This document shows positions 11,447 to 23,927 of a stretch of DNA of 64,000 nucleotides, piece by piece; within the stretch, counting starts at the first letter, position 1; each line of letters opens with the position of its first letter. The notes under the pieces are model-generated. The model did no database searches. It worked only from the letters and a program-made list of their open reading frames with translations, and was not told the DNA's origin. Where the stretch lies: positions 124,001 through 188,000 of the forward strand of contig FJUW01000047.1 of assembly GCA_900074885.1 (NCBI GenBank), read 5' to 3'. The stretch is from Rhynchosporium graminicola (taxonomy: Eukaryota > Ascomycota > Leotiomycetes > Helotiales > Ploettnerulaceae). A program made the translations under genes and the position numbers.

Positions 11447-12575
11447 TCATACGACTTCCGTTACAATAGCCTTGAGTAGCTTCCTCATAGCCTTTTCGCC
11501 TTTCCTCGCCATACCTCCCCAAGGAATATATGTGTTGACCTCAGTGTCGGGATAAAATAGACCGGTCAACTCCAAATCTTCTTCTTCGATATCGGGCTCG
11601 CCAGATCCCATCAACATTGCCTCGTACTTCTCCAAGCCGACCATATGTCCGGTAGCAAGGATTTTGGCGATGTCATCGTTCTCCTCGCTCCAGTTGTTGT
11701 CCATTAATCGCGCGATCTCAATCTTATTAGTCTTCTCACGAGCCATCTCAAACTTCTCGATGATAAGCTTAGCACCATCGATAATCTCCAGACTTCGGTC
11801 GAACAACGTCGCGAACGAAATGTCTTTCGACAGACCTTTAGCTTTTGAACCACCATTTGCGGTGGGAGGGAGTGGACGTGAAGCCGCATAAGCATCTTCG
11901 AAGGCCTCATTGAAGTCCGAATCTTTCTTGCTTCTGCAGATTATCAGCATAAATAGATTGAAAAGACTAGCGTGGTAGTTTCATACGCTTCAGTGCTGAG
12001 ATCGTGTAGCCGCTTCTTCAAGGACTCCTCCGCGTCGTTGATCCTATTCTCGAATCTTTCAATTAACTCCGCAGCTGCCTTTGCTGCGCGTTTCTTCTTC
12101 TTACTCTCAAACTCAACAAGAGCGAGGAACTGCCTGCGAAATGTCAGGAGGCAGGTTCGTAGATGACAGGATCGCATTGTCCGAGATTTAAGACCAACAA
12201 CACAACAATACAGCCGGAATCTGAGGCGACAGTACATACCGGCTTTCCGTCCGTCCTTCATCTTCTTCGTACTCATCCACTCTAGAAGATGGCTTCACAG
12301 GCTCTGACTTGCGCGACTTTACAGATCTTTTCTTGGTGTCCTTAGACGTGACAGGCTCTCGAACGACGAACAATTGGTCGCTGGAACCTTCCTCCCCCGA
12401 ATCAGAGCCATCTTCCTTGCGGGCAGAAGTCTTTCGATGCTTGCTCTTACCGGTCGGCAATGCGCCTGCAATGGAATTAGTTTGGGAGTCATGTTCGTCG
12501 CTGGAGACCGCCGAATGAGAGATCACGCATAGAATACTCACTTTCGGACTTGCGCTTTAATACAGTTTTGGCCAT
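11447..12575 (-). CDS. conserved lysine-rich coiled-coil protein of unknown function
   Basis: Four minus-strand exons, 12575-12542, 12465-12240, 12133-11987 and 11933-11447, sum to 298 codons with consistent phases. The protein begins MAKTVLKRKSE, has a charged disordered part (GSDSGEEGSSD, VDEYEEDEGRTES) to about residue 87, then a helical stretch (QFLALVEFESKKKKRAAKAAAELIERF..RINDAEESLKKRL) that looks like a coiled coil, and an acidic alpha-helical C-terminal half ending KLLKAIVTEVV. No enzymatic motif is visible and I do not recognise the family. The basic start and helical core suggest a nuclear scaffold-type protein, but that is only inference. Confidence 0.75.
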
Positions 12576-13849
12576 GGTGCCTGTATTGACGAAGCTTGTG
12601 TAGTACGATATGCCGTGATATTGAGACTTCGATCGCGTGGGATATTAGTCGATCGAGAGGTGGTTGGTTGAGGAGGAGGAGTGCGAGAATGAGAGGCTCA
12701 TCACTAGCGTGCCTTTCCCTTTCGGCAAAAGATCAATACAGCATCGCAATTGCCAATTCCAGACATTGCGCTGTTCAGAAATAATGCGAAGGCCGCTGAG
12801 GACCATTAAGACTTACAAGACTTCACCACTCTTCGAAACTTAAAACCGATCATATCAAGGAAACAATGTGCATATCTTCATTTTACGATTGCCAGGTAAT
12901 TTGTCCCCCCGCACCCATCCGTACAAGCCTGCGCATTGAATAAAGAAAAAATTCATTTGAAACCAGTATAGCGATCGGATCCCATCATCCTTTCTTATTA
13001 CCCAAGGATCCTCTTTTATGATCCTGAGCTTTCACACCCTGATGGCGCCAGTGCCTTTCTTTAATTTTCGAATCTGTCTAAAATCTCTTTGTCTTGCCCA
13101 GAATTGTACCCGTTTTGTCATGAAGTTCGTGAGACGAAGTGTGAAAACAAGCGCGAAGGAATTGGAAATAAAAGACTCCCCGTATCGGTGCGCTGAAAAG
13201 CCTCCTGCTGAAAAAAATGCAATTGCAAGTAAATCAAGAAAGTGAAAAGGTCAGCCCCGATAGTCACGTCGAGTTTCCCAGAAAGAGCTCGATACACCCT
13301 CTCAGCAGGAAACGCGAAGGAATCCTGAAATTACGATGGTTGGACAGCTCGAAGAACTAACGAAGGTGATAGTCCGCTAATTAGAACTGCGGGATGCCAG
13401 CCACCCCCGGGCCATTCTATTTTGTAAGTCTGGCGAGGAGAGAATGGTCGGCTGCGTGGCTGATCACTAGGATACCGGAGTGCTGAATGCTGATATGTAA
13501 TTTGTGATTGAAACCCTAAAGTAGAACAACGATTGGAATAGCGACCTCTCTGGCAAGACATTGTCCCAAAGTGAAAATGCTACTGAGGCTGCACATGCGG
13601 TGTTGTCTTCTCCGGCATCAGAACGCCATGAACGCCGCGTTGGCCAGTTGTCTGCAGTTTCAGGTCTCGAATGTCTAATATATCCCACCCGTCCAATCTG
13701 TAAGGCGAAGACCGAATTGTGAGTCCACGGAAGTCGATCAGTAAAGAAAAGGGATGTGTATTACATCGCGATCCTTCGCAGGATGGCCAGCAAAACGCGT
13801 GCAGTTTGCTCTTCAAGGGCTCGATATACGGCGTACTGATCTCGATAAA
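12576..13849. other. intergenic, no recognised gene
   Basis: Region between a divergent promoter (12576 onward) and the 3' end of the PSP1-like gene at 13850. The short frames seen (for example 13018-13245 plus) lack motifs. Confidence 0.45.
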
Positions 13850-16645
13850 TCAATGACTGTTCATGGACAAGCCTTGAAATGTCGTAACCCATCCATCGTT
13901 CGAAGTTGGAATATTACCCGCATGTCTACCAAAGTCGTTGGGATCAGTAGGCGCAGATGGTGATGGAAAGCGATTTGGAAGTCCTTGATAGCCCGGCTGC
14001 GATGAAAAGCCACCATATTGATCCAGAGGTACGAAACTGCTTTGAACACGTGGAGCTGCATTGAATGGTGAGTAGCCATATCCGTAACCAGGTGGCTGGA
14101 AAGTAGCTGGCGGCATTATGTTGCGATCGAGGCTAGGGGTGAATGGAGGAGCAAAGACTCCTTGATAACCTCGAGCAGGTTGTGGGTATGCCGGCTGCTC
14201 TGGTACCTGTGGTCGTCTCTCAGGTTGAGCTCGAGTGACGCCTACAGCACCCGGACCAATGCCACTTGGAGCTTGAAGGCCTAGTGATGGACTAGCAAAG
14301 GAAGCCGGGTTGATCGCAGACATCCAAATTCTTGTCTTGTAAACTTTAAACAGATCGGTGACGAGGGAGTTGAAGTTAATGTAGGCGTCAGCAAAGTAAT
14401 AGAAAGTTAGCTTCTTCCAATCCCTACAGATCTAGTCAGCAAACGTCCTGGGTGAATGGCAAGAATACACTTACATCTGGAACTCTGCATCTAGGATCTC
14501 CATGTGTAGCCCATGTTCCTTCACTTTCTGCATGCAAACTCTCTTGGCCTTTGCCTCATTGCCTTCCTTGTCACGTAGGGCTTGGATCTCGTGCTGTTGA
14601 GCAAGTCTCTTGATGATCTTCGGTTTGATCTCTCCGGGATTGGGATCCTGCATTCCATGCTGGTTTGGAGGTCCCATGCCACCAACAGCACTTCCTTGTA
14701 GACCATTGGAAGCTGCCATCAATCCAGCCCCAGTGCCGTCCTGGTTCCCTGCGGCACTCTGAGAGTACATCATGAGCCACCTATAATGCTCTTCGGCGTA
14801 GTGTTCCTTCAACTCCTTGGCGGTATTCCAGTCAACGTCAGCCCGGGCAACAGTTCCAAGATCTGTTCCACGATCTGCCTCGACGATGACTAGATCTCCA
14901 GGCTTTACTGCCAATCCAGTTCCCTCCTGAACATAGAAGACATCTGCTCGGGAGCACTTGAAAAGCACGATATACAGAAGCTGGTTGTGTCGTGGCTGGG
15001 GAGCACCGTACATGCTTCGATGCGGCGAGGCTGCTTGACCGCCACCGTATTGGGCAGCTGCATTTGCGTAAGGATAGGCTGGTGCTTGATACGCGGCGGC
15101 GCCGTAAGGATCGTTATTCCTCGGGAGGGTAGCAATGCCACCGAAGTATGAAGCAGCTGTAGACTTTTGTGAGTCAATGGCCTCATTGCAGCTCTCTTCG
15201 AACAAAGTGTTCAGGTGCTTAGTTTCACAAAGAGATGAGCAGCGCAATTGATTTAACATACCATGATCATTGAGCGCGTAGCCAGTGCCATCTTGATATC
15301 TGTTTTGGTAGTCTTTGGGTGACATACTCTCTTGCAAGCCGTTCTCGTGATTAGAGAGCGGATCACCGATCGAACTGATAGAGCCTTGTCTGGTTGGCAC
15401 ATCGGCAAAAGAGTGGCGTCTGCTTTGAGGAATGTCTTGCAGACCACCAAATCCGGGGGAGCTCTGCCAATAAGCTTTCTTGACGTTTTCGATCTTGCGA
15501 TTTTCAAGAGACGTGTAAGAGGATGACATCCGAGGCTGACCAGCGGCACCATACTCGCTCATTCTACGACCTAGCATAGACTTTGTCTGCATATCTTGCT
15601 GAAGCTCTTCAAGTTCATCAATGGCATAATCGGATTCTTCTGGAAGAGTTCCTTGAAGAGAGTAGCCTCCTAAGCCATAAGCGTTACTTGTTGAAGATCG
15701 TGGTCGGATGCGGGAATGATATTGCTGTTGTCGCAACATGGCATTTTCTCGGGCCAGAAGCTCGATCGTCTTGGCTTCATTAGACTGTTGTACTGCTACT
15801 CCGTGGTTGGAACCATTCGTGCTTTCATCATCATCATCATCATCATCGACCTCCTTCAATTTGCTTAGAGCTCCATCATTAGACATCTCGCTAAGCATAC
15901 TTGGCCTTGATGGCCGATGCTGAAGGCCAGAATGAGGCAGCGGTCTTGCACGACCAGCGAACGGTTGCGCATTTCCAGATGAGGTAGCTGAAGCGGGCGA
16001 GTCTGGATCAAGCTGACCTACTGAATAGGATTGCGATCTGTAGGTCTTTGGGGTAGGGTGAAGTGGGATGGCGAAAGGAATATTGGGGTTTGATGGTGGA
16101 TCTCGATAAGTGTTGCTCATATCACCAAAATAACTACTTCCGGAAGAAGGAAGTAAAGAGGTCGGAGAAGGTAGGACTTCGGTCAATCTTGATGGCGGCT
16201 CTTTTCGAGAGTCATTGTTCCATATGCCACTGCCCCATGAGAATGCGGTCGTGACTGAATTGTGACCTCGGCCGACTCCAGGGCCAGCTTGACTATAAGC
16301 GCCCCAAGTGCTTGATTCTGCAGATGGCGTGCTTGGATGCGAAGTGGTAGGAGACATTGAGCTTGACGCAAATGAGGTCTTCCGAGGTTGAGGACCGGTA
16401 GGTGTTGTAGTATCATTCAACCACGAGGCTCTACGGGCGGGCTTCTGAGGTTGTGTAGTGGGCTGAGGGTGATCTTGGCGTTCGTTCTCGTCATCGGAGC
16501 TTGCCAGAGCCTCTGAGTCAGGTGTTGAGCGCCGACCATTAAACTTATCGAGCAAGATCGAAGGGTTACTTGAGTTCATGGAGGACGGATTTGACGGCGC
16601 ACTCTTGCCACCGACAGCTCCAGCCTTGACCGTGTTAGAAGCCAT
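13850..16645 (-). CDS. PSP1-domain protein
   Basis: The start at 16645 (MASNTVKAGAVGGKS) opens a 724-codon frame, spliced from 14475 to 14423 (AT|G GAT TGG), giving about 914 residues. The first 540 or so are low-complexity Ser/Pro/Asn/Gly sequence with an Asp run (DDDDDDE). Then comes the PSP1 C-terminal domain: YIVLFKCSRADVFYV, PGDLVIVEADRGTDLGTV, then after a spacer IIKRLAQQHEIQAL, EGNEAKAKRVCMQKVKEHG, MEILDAEFQMDWKKLTFYYFA. The tail is Pro/Gly/Tyr-rich. Yeast Psp1 and relatives are cytoplasmic, low-complexity proteins that influence DNA polymerase alpha mutants and RNA-related processes; the exact role here is unknown. A GTATGT..CTACAG stretch at about 15261-15157 (105 nt, no stop) could be an intron; removing it would join NDH to AASYFGG in phase, giving 879 residues. 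Confidence 0.85.
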
Positions 16646-19600
16646 GATAGACGCGTCTGTATCTTAAAGAGGCCGCTGAGTTGTGTTAGTTTCGTGCAGA
16701 AGAGGAGATGAAGAGAATGTGGAAGATCGAAGGAGGACTTGGGGGCTAGAGCAGCAGGAATCTTGATATGGTGGGTAAAAGATCGCCACAGAGACAGAAG
16801 CAAATGAAGAATGAAACGCTTGTTAGGCTAAGGCAGATTCTGTGAGCGCGGTCTTCCAATGTGTGTAAAGTGTAGAAGCTACAATCTATGGATCTTCTGC
16901 ATAAACGTAGCTGCTGTATATCCGGATCTTAAGGTAGACCGCAAGTAGTTTTGCAGATTTGCTGAAGTAGGAAGCTATGGAGAGGTGCTCGAGCAACGTC
17001 GTAACGGTACAAAGGCACCAAAGGTAACAACGAGGCAGATATGAGGTGGAATGACACAAGGGTACGTACTTACTACGATGGACTGGACGGAGCGTAACTA
17101 CAGCCTTGAACCTTGAAAGGAGTTGAGCTCGACACAACCAATGGTCAAGGATGGAAAAGTAGTGGATCTGACGATCGTAGTGAGAAGCAGATATTTTGGA
17201 TCGCTGCTGGATGTTGATGAGAAGATAGCGTGACTGCAATCTCTGGAAGGAAGTTGGTGGTTGTTGAGAAGAGAAGGCAGCAAGGTGGAATTTGGGAGCT
17301 GCTAAGTAGTCCAATCAGGCCGCTACTAGATTCGTAACCAGAGGAAGGTGAAAAGCTTCTGGACGCTCGAGTCGTAGTACAGATAAAAGACAGTCAAGTT
17401 GTTCGAGAGTCAAAATATGGCGAGAAATGAAGTGCAAATTCGCTGTCAAGCCTTGAGCGTGATGTGGAGTCTTCGAATCGTCTTTAGCGAAAAGCCTGGC
17501 AGGAACACAAATTACAAGTATATCAAACGTCTACTAGCGTTAGCAAAGATTAGCAAGGCGTTTCGAGGGACGTTAAAACTAAGAAGGATTTCATAGTTTG
17601 CTCCATATTTGAAGGCCTTCAAACAGACGAGCTAACAGACGTAACTTGACAATCAATGTCATAAGAATAAGTAAGGACATGGCATAATACTGATGTATCG
17701 GAACAGCTTCGTTCGAGCTCTGTTGGAGTTTGATCCCTTGTATAGAAATGACACAAGACTTGTCCTAGCCCCAATGAGAACACTAGCTTCATTCTACTCA
17801 AATCTTTGCCTTTCAGTCCGACACAAAGGGGGCATATTCTCAACTGATATTGAATTTTCTCATTGATCTCGTGGGCGTTGACATAGTGGCCATGAGGGGT
17901 TGTGTGACGACAAGAGAGTAGCTACTTACCACCACGGAAATATTATTGAGTAACAAAATCAGATCCAAATAGATAAAAGGAAGTGGTATCTTCAAGAACT
18001 GCATATTAGCATTTGTTCTGCCAGAAATAGATTCTCCTTTCAAACTGGAGGGTATCTTACCACAAGTTCAAATAGCCGCAATTGCCGTATACAGTCGGAA
18101 CTCCTCTAAAGTAGCTGCCAAAGATCCCCTCTGCACAGTGTATAGTTGTCCCGCAAAAACTACTTCTTCTTCTAAATCGCCAATTCGCCTAGAGTTGTAT
18201 AAAGAAACCGAGAATCGTAAAGCCTTCTTTGCGCAAAGGGCTTTGTTCGGGAGAGGCTTGGTTCGCCTGGACTACTCGTAGCCCATGATCGTATGGTTCT
18301 GATTTGAGCTGACTCTCGAGAGCTGCCTCTGCCTGTCGGTTCGAGAATTACGGAAGGAGGATGAGGAATATAAGAAGGAGAAAGAAAGGCAGGAGGAAGT
18401 GGTTGATGTGGAGAGGCGCATGCGGGGAACTTCTTTCTCAAGTATGACCGCGCCAGTGGTTTCCGTTCGCTTGCCACAAGGTTGAGAAAGATCCCTCTTT
18501 GTACTACGAAGCTGATGATTCGGGATCTGAATGGGTGAGAGAGGGGAGGTTTCTGCCGATATACTCTAGAGAGAGCAGTCGCGCAGCGTAGGTAAGAAAC
18601 AAGAACTGAGAAGCAGGTGAGATTGGATGCGGATGCGGATGCGATGCAGACATTGGGGGCGATGTGGATGCCACACTAGCTGGATGCCCTGGGTGCCCTG
18701 GAGAAACACACCACTTACTTACTGATCCAGTGCCTGTACCTAGTCGATTAAGGTGGTGAAGTGGAGCAGGCTACGGGCGGGGGGACAGGGCTTGTGCATT
18801 ACTTATACAATAAAAGGCTCGGGCTTGAAAGGCAAGATTACATCGCAAGGTACATAGAGTGCGGAAGATACAATACAGTAGCGAAGTGGTAACGAATTGG
18901 CAGAGTTAATCTATTCCTTCTTCAATTTCTCCATTGAGCAAATACGTGAGGTCTAGATGTAGAGCTTACGACGTTAAGACGGCACAATCCGACTGGCTCC
19001 TCCGCCAATGATGGCTCCACCGAGAGTAGGCTTTCTTTCTCTTCGCTTTGCAGGGCTCTAGATAGAGCCTTCTCTGATACAATACATAGAAACAGCGAAG
19101 TCACACGCCAGGTCCGTGGAAGGAAGTGGCTGGCTTGGTGTGGTCGGGATAGCCATGTATTAAGGACTAGAACTCCGCAGACTTCTTCACCAGATCCATG
19201 GAGATCTATCTGCATATGCTCCGGGGGAGAATAAGTCGCATGCAATAAGCCGCCGCAAGTGTGGATTTCTAGACAAACAAACTTCTGCACAGATGAAGAG
19301 AGCTAGCTTCTCTACGATGCCGAATCGAGGCGAGTTGCGTAGGTGAAATTCGTTTTCGGCGAAGCGAGAACCTGCTAGATAGGGTATAGATAGATAGAAG
19401 TAACGAAATAATGTCAGACCGAAGCATTCATTACTATTCTAAGCTTCCTCTTCTCAATGATTCAAGTCATAAAAAATATCACAGGACGTTGCTTTCAAGC
19501 AATGCTTCGAGCCGTATGATGTTTTCCTTTGGCTCGAGCTGTCTGTTTACTTAGATACGGTAGATGAGTCTGGTTAACCATAAAACGAATCTGCCTAACC

Positions 19601-20392
19601 TTCCAAATCATGATTTGGGTACCTCGGGTACCTATCAAGAAATGTTTCAGATCCCGCCTAGGTATAAGATACCCAAAAGAACCTACTCGAATAGTTAGTT
19701 AAGCAGACCCTGGAACTAGGATTTGTTCTCTCCTAATGCATTATAGCTGGCGCCACCATCCATCCTAGCTTCTATTTATTTCCCTCCTGCCTCAACTGTC
19801 TGTCATTCTTGTGGGTCTGGCGAGTTCTAGGGTCTTGCCTTTCCATGCCTCTCCCTTTCTTTGATGCCTCTCCTCTCCTCTCTTTCTCCTCTTCTCTCGT
19901 CTCCTCATCGCATGCTCTGCCGTGGCATCATACCTGCATATGTCTGTCAAGCCGAGACGAAAGTGAACGAGCCCACTGAAGAATCGGCAGCCGTTGTGGT
20001 CGTGATATTCCCCAGGTTCTCTCTCGTCCAAGCAGCCACTTGGATGCTTTTGCTTTTGAGATCGAGCAGCCAGATATACTTTGATTGGCAACATCCGTAG
20101 AGTGGTGGCATTTGATTCTGTGATGGAACCCTGGTTTTAGAAGAATGCGGGGAAAATCTGGGCTGGTCATACATGTACTTGGGCAGCTTCGTTGCACAAA
20201 AAGGAGCCTGTCATCCGATGGTCAGGGGTGGTTATAGGTGGTCGTTCCGGAAAAGCGGCACCAGTCAAAGCTCCCAGCAAGCTAACGTACCTAGGTAGGC
20301 TGCGTAGGTAAACACTTATTGTCTGCGGTGCTTGCTCTCGGGCGTCCCTCAATGATAATATTGCCATTGATTTCTGGGACGTGACAGGCCTG

Positions 20393-20436
<44 letters not shown>

Positions 20437-21222
20437 CCCAACAGTATTCTGTTGATGGAAGGATATATTGCCTAGTATATAGAGAAAAAAGGGTATCTTG
20501 TGTTGTTCCGAACTCCGGTCTGGCCCAAACGAAGCAATCAGTGCCGCTATGTCAGCCCACTACTTGGATGGTATTGTCATACTTTCTAGGGATTCCGGCA
20601 GAGATCATCCTACAGCTGCACCCCCTTGGATCCTGCAGCTCCAAGTGGCTTGAGGGTGGGCAGTATTTTGCAGCTGTGATCTGTCGCCGGACTATATTCT
20701 CCCGCAAACCCCATCGTCGATGGAGCTTCTTCTCGTTGACCAATTGACTGACAGATGTACAAGATGGGAGTATCAAGTTTTCGGCATCAATCCAGAACAT
20801 TTCGCAGTGGCCATGTGCAATGAGATCCTAGACTAATGGTCAGTCAATCTGATTCCAAGAACCATAGGGATAGAGCTAACTAATTGCACATTCGGATGTT
20901 TTCTCGATTAGGATGATTGCAGGATGTCCTTGGAATAGTGGCGTTGCTTGACTGAAGCGAAATGAGGGGCAAATTAATGCACGAAACTTCATATGGATAA
21001 ACCAAATGCTGTGAAACGGTTGCTGGTCCGAGATTTTCGGCACGCAAGGCGGCACGACGATGCGGCTGCAGCAAAGGCCGTCCGAGAAAAGGCCACTGGT
21101 ATCCAACGCTCTAACCCCTTTTCACAGTCTAGCAAGGACGAAGGTGTGATCTGCTACAAATGGAACATGCACTGAAGACGATGAATAATATTAATATTTG
21201 ATCTGACAACGGTACTCAAACT
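16646..21222. other. 4.5 kb interval without recognisable gene
   Basis: Between the PSP1-like start and the NFU1 3' end no frame shows family features. The longest frames (minus 16886-17314, 18172-18477) are of random-like composition. The 5' flank of the PSP1 gene contains GTAAGT-like sites, so long untranslated exons are possible. A (GA)n microsatellite lies at about 20394-20434. Confidence 0.45.
20394..20434. repeat. (GA)n microsatellite
   Basis: About twenty uninterrupted GA dinucleotides in non-coding DNA. Confidence 0.95.
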
Positions 21223-22229
21223 TCAACCCGGCACCGTGTCCAAAGTCCCTTTACCAATGGTAGATGGAGCAGCGTCAGGGCCTTTCTGTTGCCTTAATTT
21301 TTCTTCGAACTTCGCAAACTCAAGAGCGGAAATCTCCTCTTCTGCGTCAAGGACTTGGTTGACACCTTTAACTTCCTCAATCTACAAGCATGTCAGCCCT
21401 GTCGGCTAGGTATTCCGTCAAGAGGAGAACTTACATAATGCATCAGCATACCCTCTATGCCGTTCTTCAGCGTAACTGTACTCGAGTCGCAAGTTCTACA
21501 GGCACCTCGGAGCTTCAGTTGCACTATACCATCCTCAAATCCCCGGAATTCAATATCTCCACCGTCTTCCTGAATTGCAGGTCTGATTCTTGTTTCTAAA
21601 AGCTCCTTGATCATACCAACCACTTCACTGTCGTTCTCATTATAGCTGAGACTGTCTTCTTCCCCTCCATCCGGCTCTCCTGATTTGTTCTCAGTAATGT
21701 TGACGATTTGTGCGCCAGATGTTACAGCTTCCGTAATCAGACTGAACACCTCTGGCTTGACATGCGCCCAGTTTGCATCTGCCGCCTTTGTGACTGTGAT
21801 AAAATCTGCCCCATAGAATACAGAAGTTATCCCATCAATGTTCATAAGTTGCGCAGCAAGAGGCGATGGATGTGGAGGCGCGAGAGTCGCTCGAGGATTA
21901 AGGTATTCGAGAAATGGTGAGGAGAGACCGGGAGGCAGTATGGGGTGGTTCGGTAAGAATTTGAGAGCGTCAGGGTTGGGAGTGTTCTCGGTTTGTATAA
22001 AGATACTGCGACTTCCAGTGACTGCTGCAGGCCTTAACATCCCAGATGGTTGGTGTAGAGCATTTAGGGTCGGCCTTGTGCTGGAATTTGAAGCTGCCAT
22101 GGCTGGGAGCCGGGTACTCTGATGTACACATCTCGCAGAGCTGCGATGGAGTGGTAAAGGTGCTTTTGCTGGTCTGGTCTTCGTCAATAAGGGCACAATT
22201 GCCCGGGATAGTCTGCTCGAAGCCATCAT
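21223..22229 (-). CDS. NFU1: NFU1-type iron-sulfur cluster scaffold, mitochondrial
   Basis: Exons 22229-21435 and 21381-21223 (CATTAT|ATTGAG, phase 0) give about 317 residues. A Ser/Arg-rich, acid-poor leader of about 70 residues looks like a mitochondrial presequence. The Nfu N-domain follows: FIQTENTPNPDALKFLP, YLNP, SPLAAQLMNIDGITSVFYGADFITVTK. Then comes an acidic linker and the NifU C-domain: RIRPAIQEDGGDIEF, VQLKLRGACRTCDSSTVTLKNGIE, with the cluster-binding Cys at residues 244 and 247. The role is delivery of 4Fe-4S clusters to mitochondrial client enzymes. Its start lies about 220 bp from that of the plus-strand HIT-finger gene, so they share a bidirectional promoter. Confidence 0.95.
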
Positions 22230-22449
22230 AAGCTTTAGATATCGAAATAATATCGAAGTCGTTACAAAGTGAACGTGTAGTGGAGCTGACAGATTGTGTT
22301 CGAGTGAAATTGCTATTGGAGCTGGACTTTCTAGTCAGATCTCGCCTCCCAATGACGCAAATCCCTGCCGCGGTTCTTTGCTCATCAACCCAGCGACAGC
22401 AATTTTTGGCGACTCGCAGGAGCGTCGAACAACCAACCAATAAACAGAA

Positions 22450-23446
22450 ATGTCTACCAACACCACGCTAGATGTCCGCGATTATGCTCAGGCTAGACCA
22501 GAAGAACTCGAAGTGATAGAAAGTCTGCCAGATTTAGAAATAACTGATGTGATCGAGGAGACTTCCACCGCAACCACAGCTGTTGCTGAAGAAGAGATTC
22601 TGCCAGAAGAGCCAGAAGTGACAGAAAGTCTGCCAGATCTAGAAACAATTGATGCCAACGATGAGACTTCCAGTGCAACCACAGCTGTTATTGAAGAAGA
22701 GATTCTGCAAGTAGCTAAAGCTGCTGAGGCAGATGGGATAGTGGAAGTAACTGAAGAACTCCCTACACCTACACAAGACTCACCGAAGAAGAAGAAGCTC
22801 TGCGGCGTATGTAATGAGAAAGAATCCAAGTACAAATGTACTCGATGCTTGCTACCATTGTAAGTATTCTGCTGCGACGACAGGATATCATGACCATGGG
22901 CTGACCAGAAGAAGCTGCTCAATAGTATGCTCAACCATTCACAAAGCGACACATCCTGCAGAAGAGCCAAAGTCAGCTGTCGAACTCAAAGCACATCCAA
23001 CACTGCCAGCAAAACCTGTCTCTGCCAGACCAGGAACAGTCGCCGGCGCTAATGCTGCATCTGCCAACTCAAACAACCCATTTGCAGCTTTAGACGACTC
23101 CGAGGAGCTCCAGCAGCTATTCAAGAAATATCCCCGATTAAAAATGCTTCTGGAGGAAATCGATAAAGTTACTCTACCACCAGTGAACGGCCAACAACCG
23201 CAGAATGGAGGCAGAGGGAAGGAGCAGCAATGGAACTCGGATCGTGGCCTCCAGAAGGGAGTACAATCGCTAAATACGTTGAGGAATACGGGTTCCAAGG
23301 ACGGAAAAGCAATCAGAGAGTTTTCGAAGCTCATATTACGGTTACTGTCACCGGAGCAAGGTCTCACAGCGCGAGAGGTCATTGAGAAGGAGCTTGCGGA
23401 GGAGAACCAGAAGATCGTGGAACAGCTGCTTAATGGCGAACGATGA
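22450..23446 (+). CDS. HIT zinc-finger protein (ZNHIT3/Hit1-like) with a tandem acidic N-terminus
   Basis: Exons 22450-22859 and 22915-23446 give about 313 residues. The second acceptor is chosen so that LLP continues as FCSIVC, which completes the HIT finger: C118, C121, C130, C133, C138, C142, H146, H150. Nearby acceptors at 22905-22911 are weaker choices. The C-terminal part (LFKKYPRLKMLLEEIDKVTLPP) resembles ZNHIT3/Hit1, a factor in box C/D snoRNP assembly. The N-terminal 110 residues are very acidic and contain an internal duplication of about 32 residues (from residue 21 and again from residue 56, ESLPDLE...ATTAV.EEEIL). Hit1 itself is shorter, so the acidic extension looks lineage-specific. 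Role is inferred. Confidence 0.75.
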
Positions 23447-23927
23447 ACATCGACTGGACTGATACAGCTTTGGACATCCTACCCGGCTTTCCCTGCTACG
23501 GTAGCTAAGGGAGACACATTTTGCAATACTGAGAAAGTCATGGGGTAAGAGCATCACTCTCTTTCAGATTCTCACGACCTGACATGCGCCTCACAGAATC
23601 TCGAGAGGACATAGGACATCGCACGACTATGGCTGACCACAGCGAGACAAAGCCACTATCTGGGCAAAAAGAGAATATCCGGCCGATCCATGACACAGCT
23701 GGATCTGGGTAGTTCATTGAGACGACATCGACTTACTTGACCAGTATCTTCCGAATCACTGGAGAGACCATCTCCTCTTGGAGAATGAGTTGAGGTAAAG
23801 ATCTGTTTACCATCACAGTCAGAGCCTGGGAAACTTTGAGCTTGCAAGCGATGGCAAACTCCACAGTAAGATCCGTGCCCCCATATGCCCGCCCTCATAG
23901 CAAAACAAAATGCATCACGTCAGCTTA
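23447..23927. other. intergenic between convergent genes
   Basis: Holds the 3' ends of two convergent genes. The minus frame 23656-23898 has no recognisable motif. Confidence 0.4.

Noticed and set aside
18172..18477. 101-codon minus frame
   Set aside because: Low-information composition and no supporting signal.
22488..22970. 160-codon minus frame opposite the HIT-finger gene
   Set aside because: Mirror of the acidic repeat; its Ser/Val-rich repeats are only the antisense of the duplicated Glu/Thr units.
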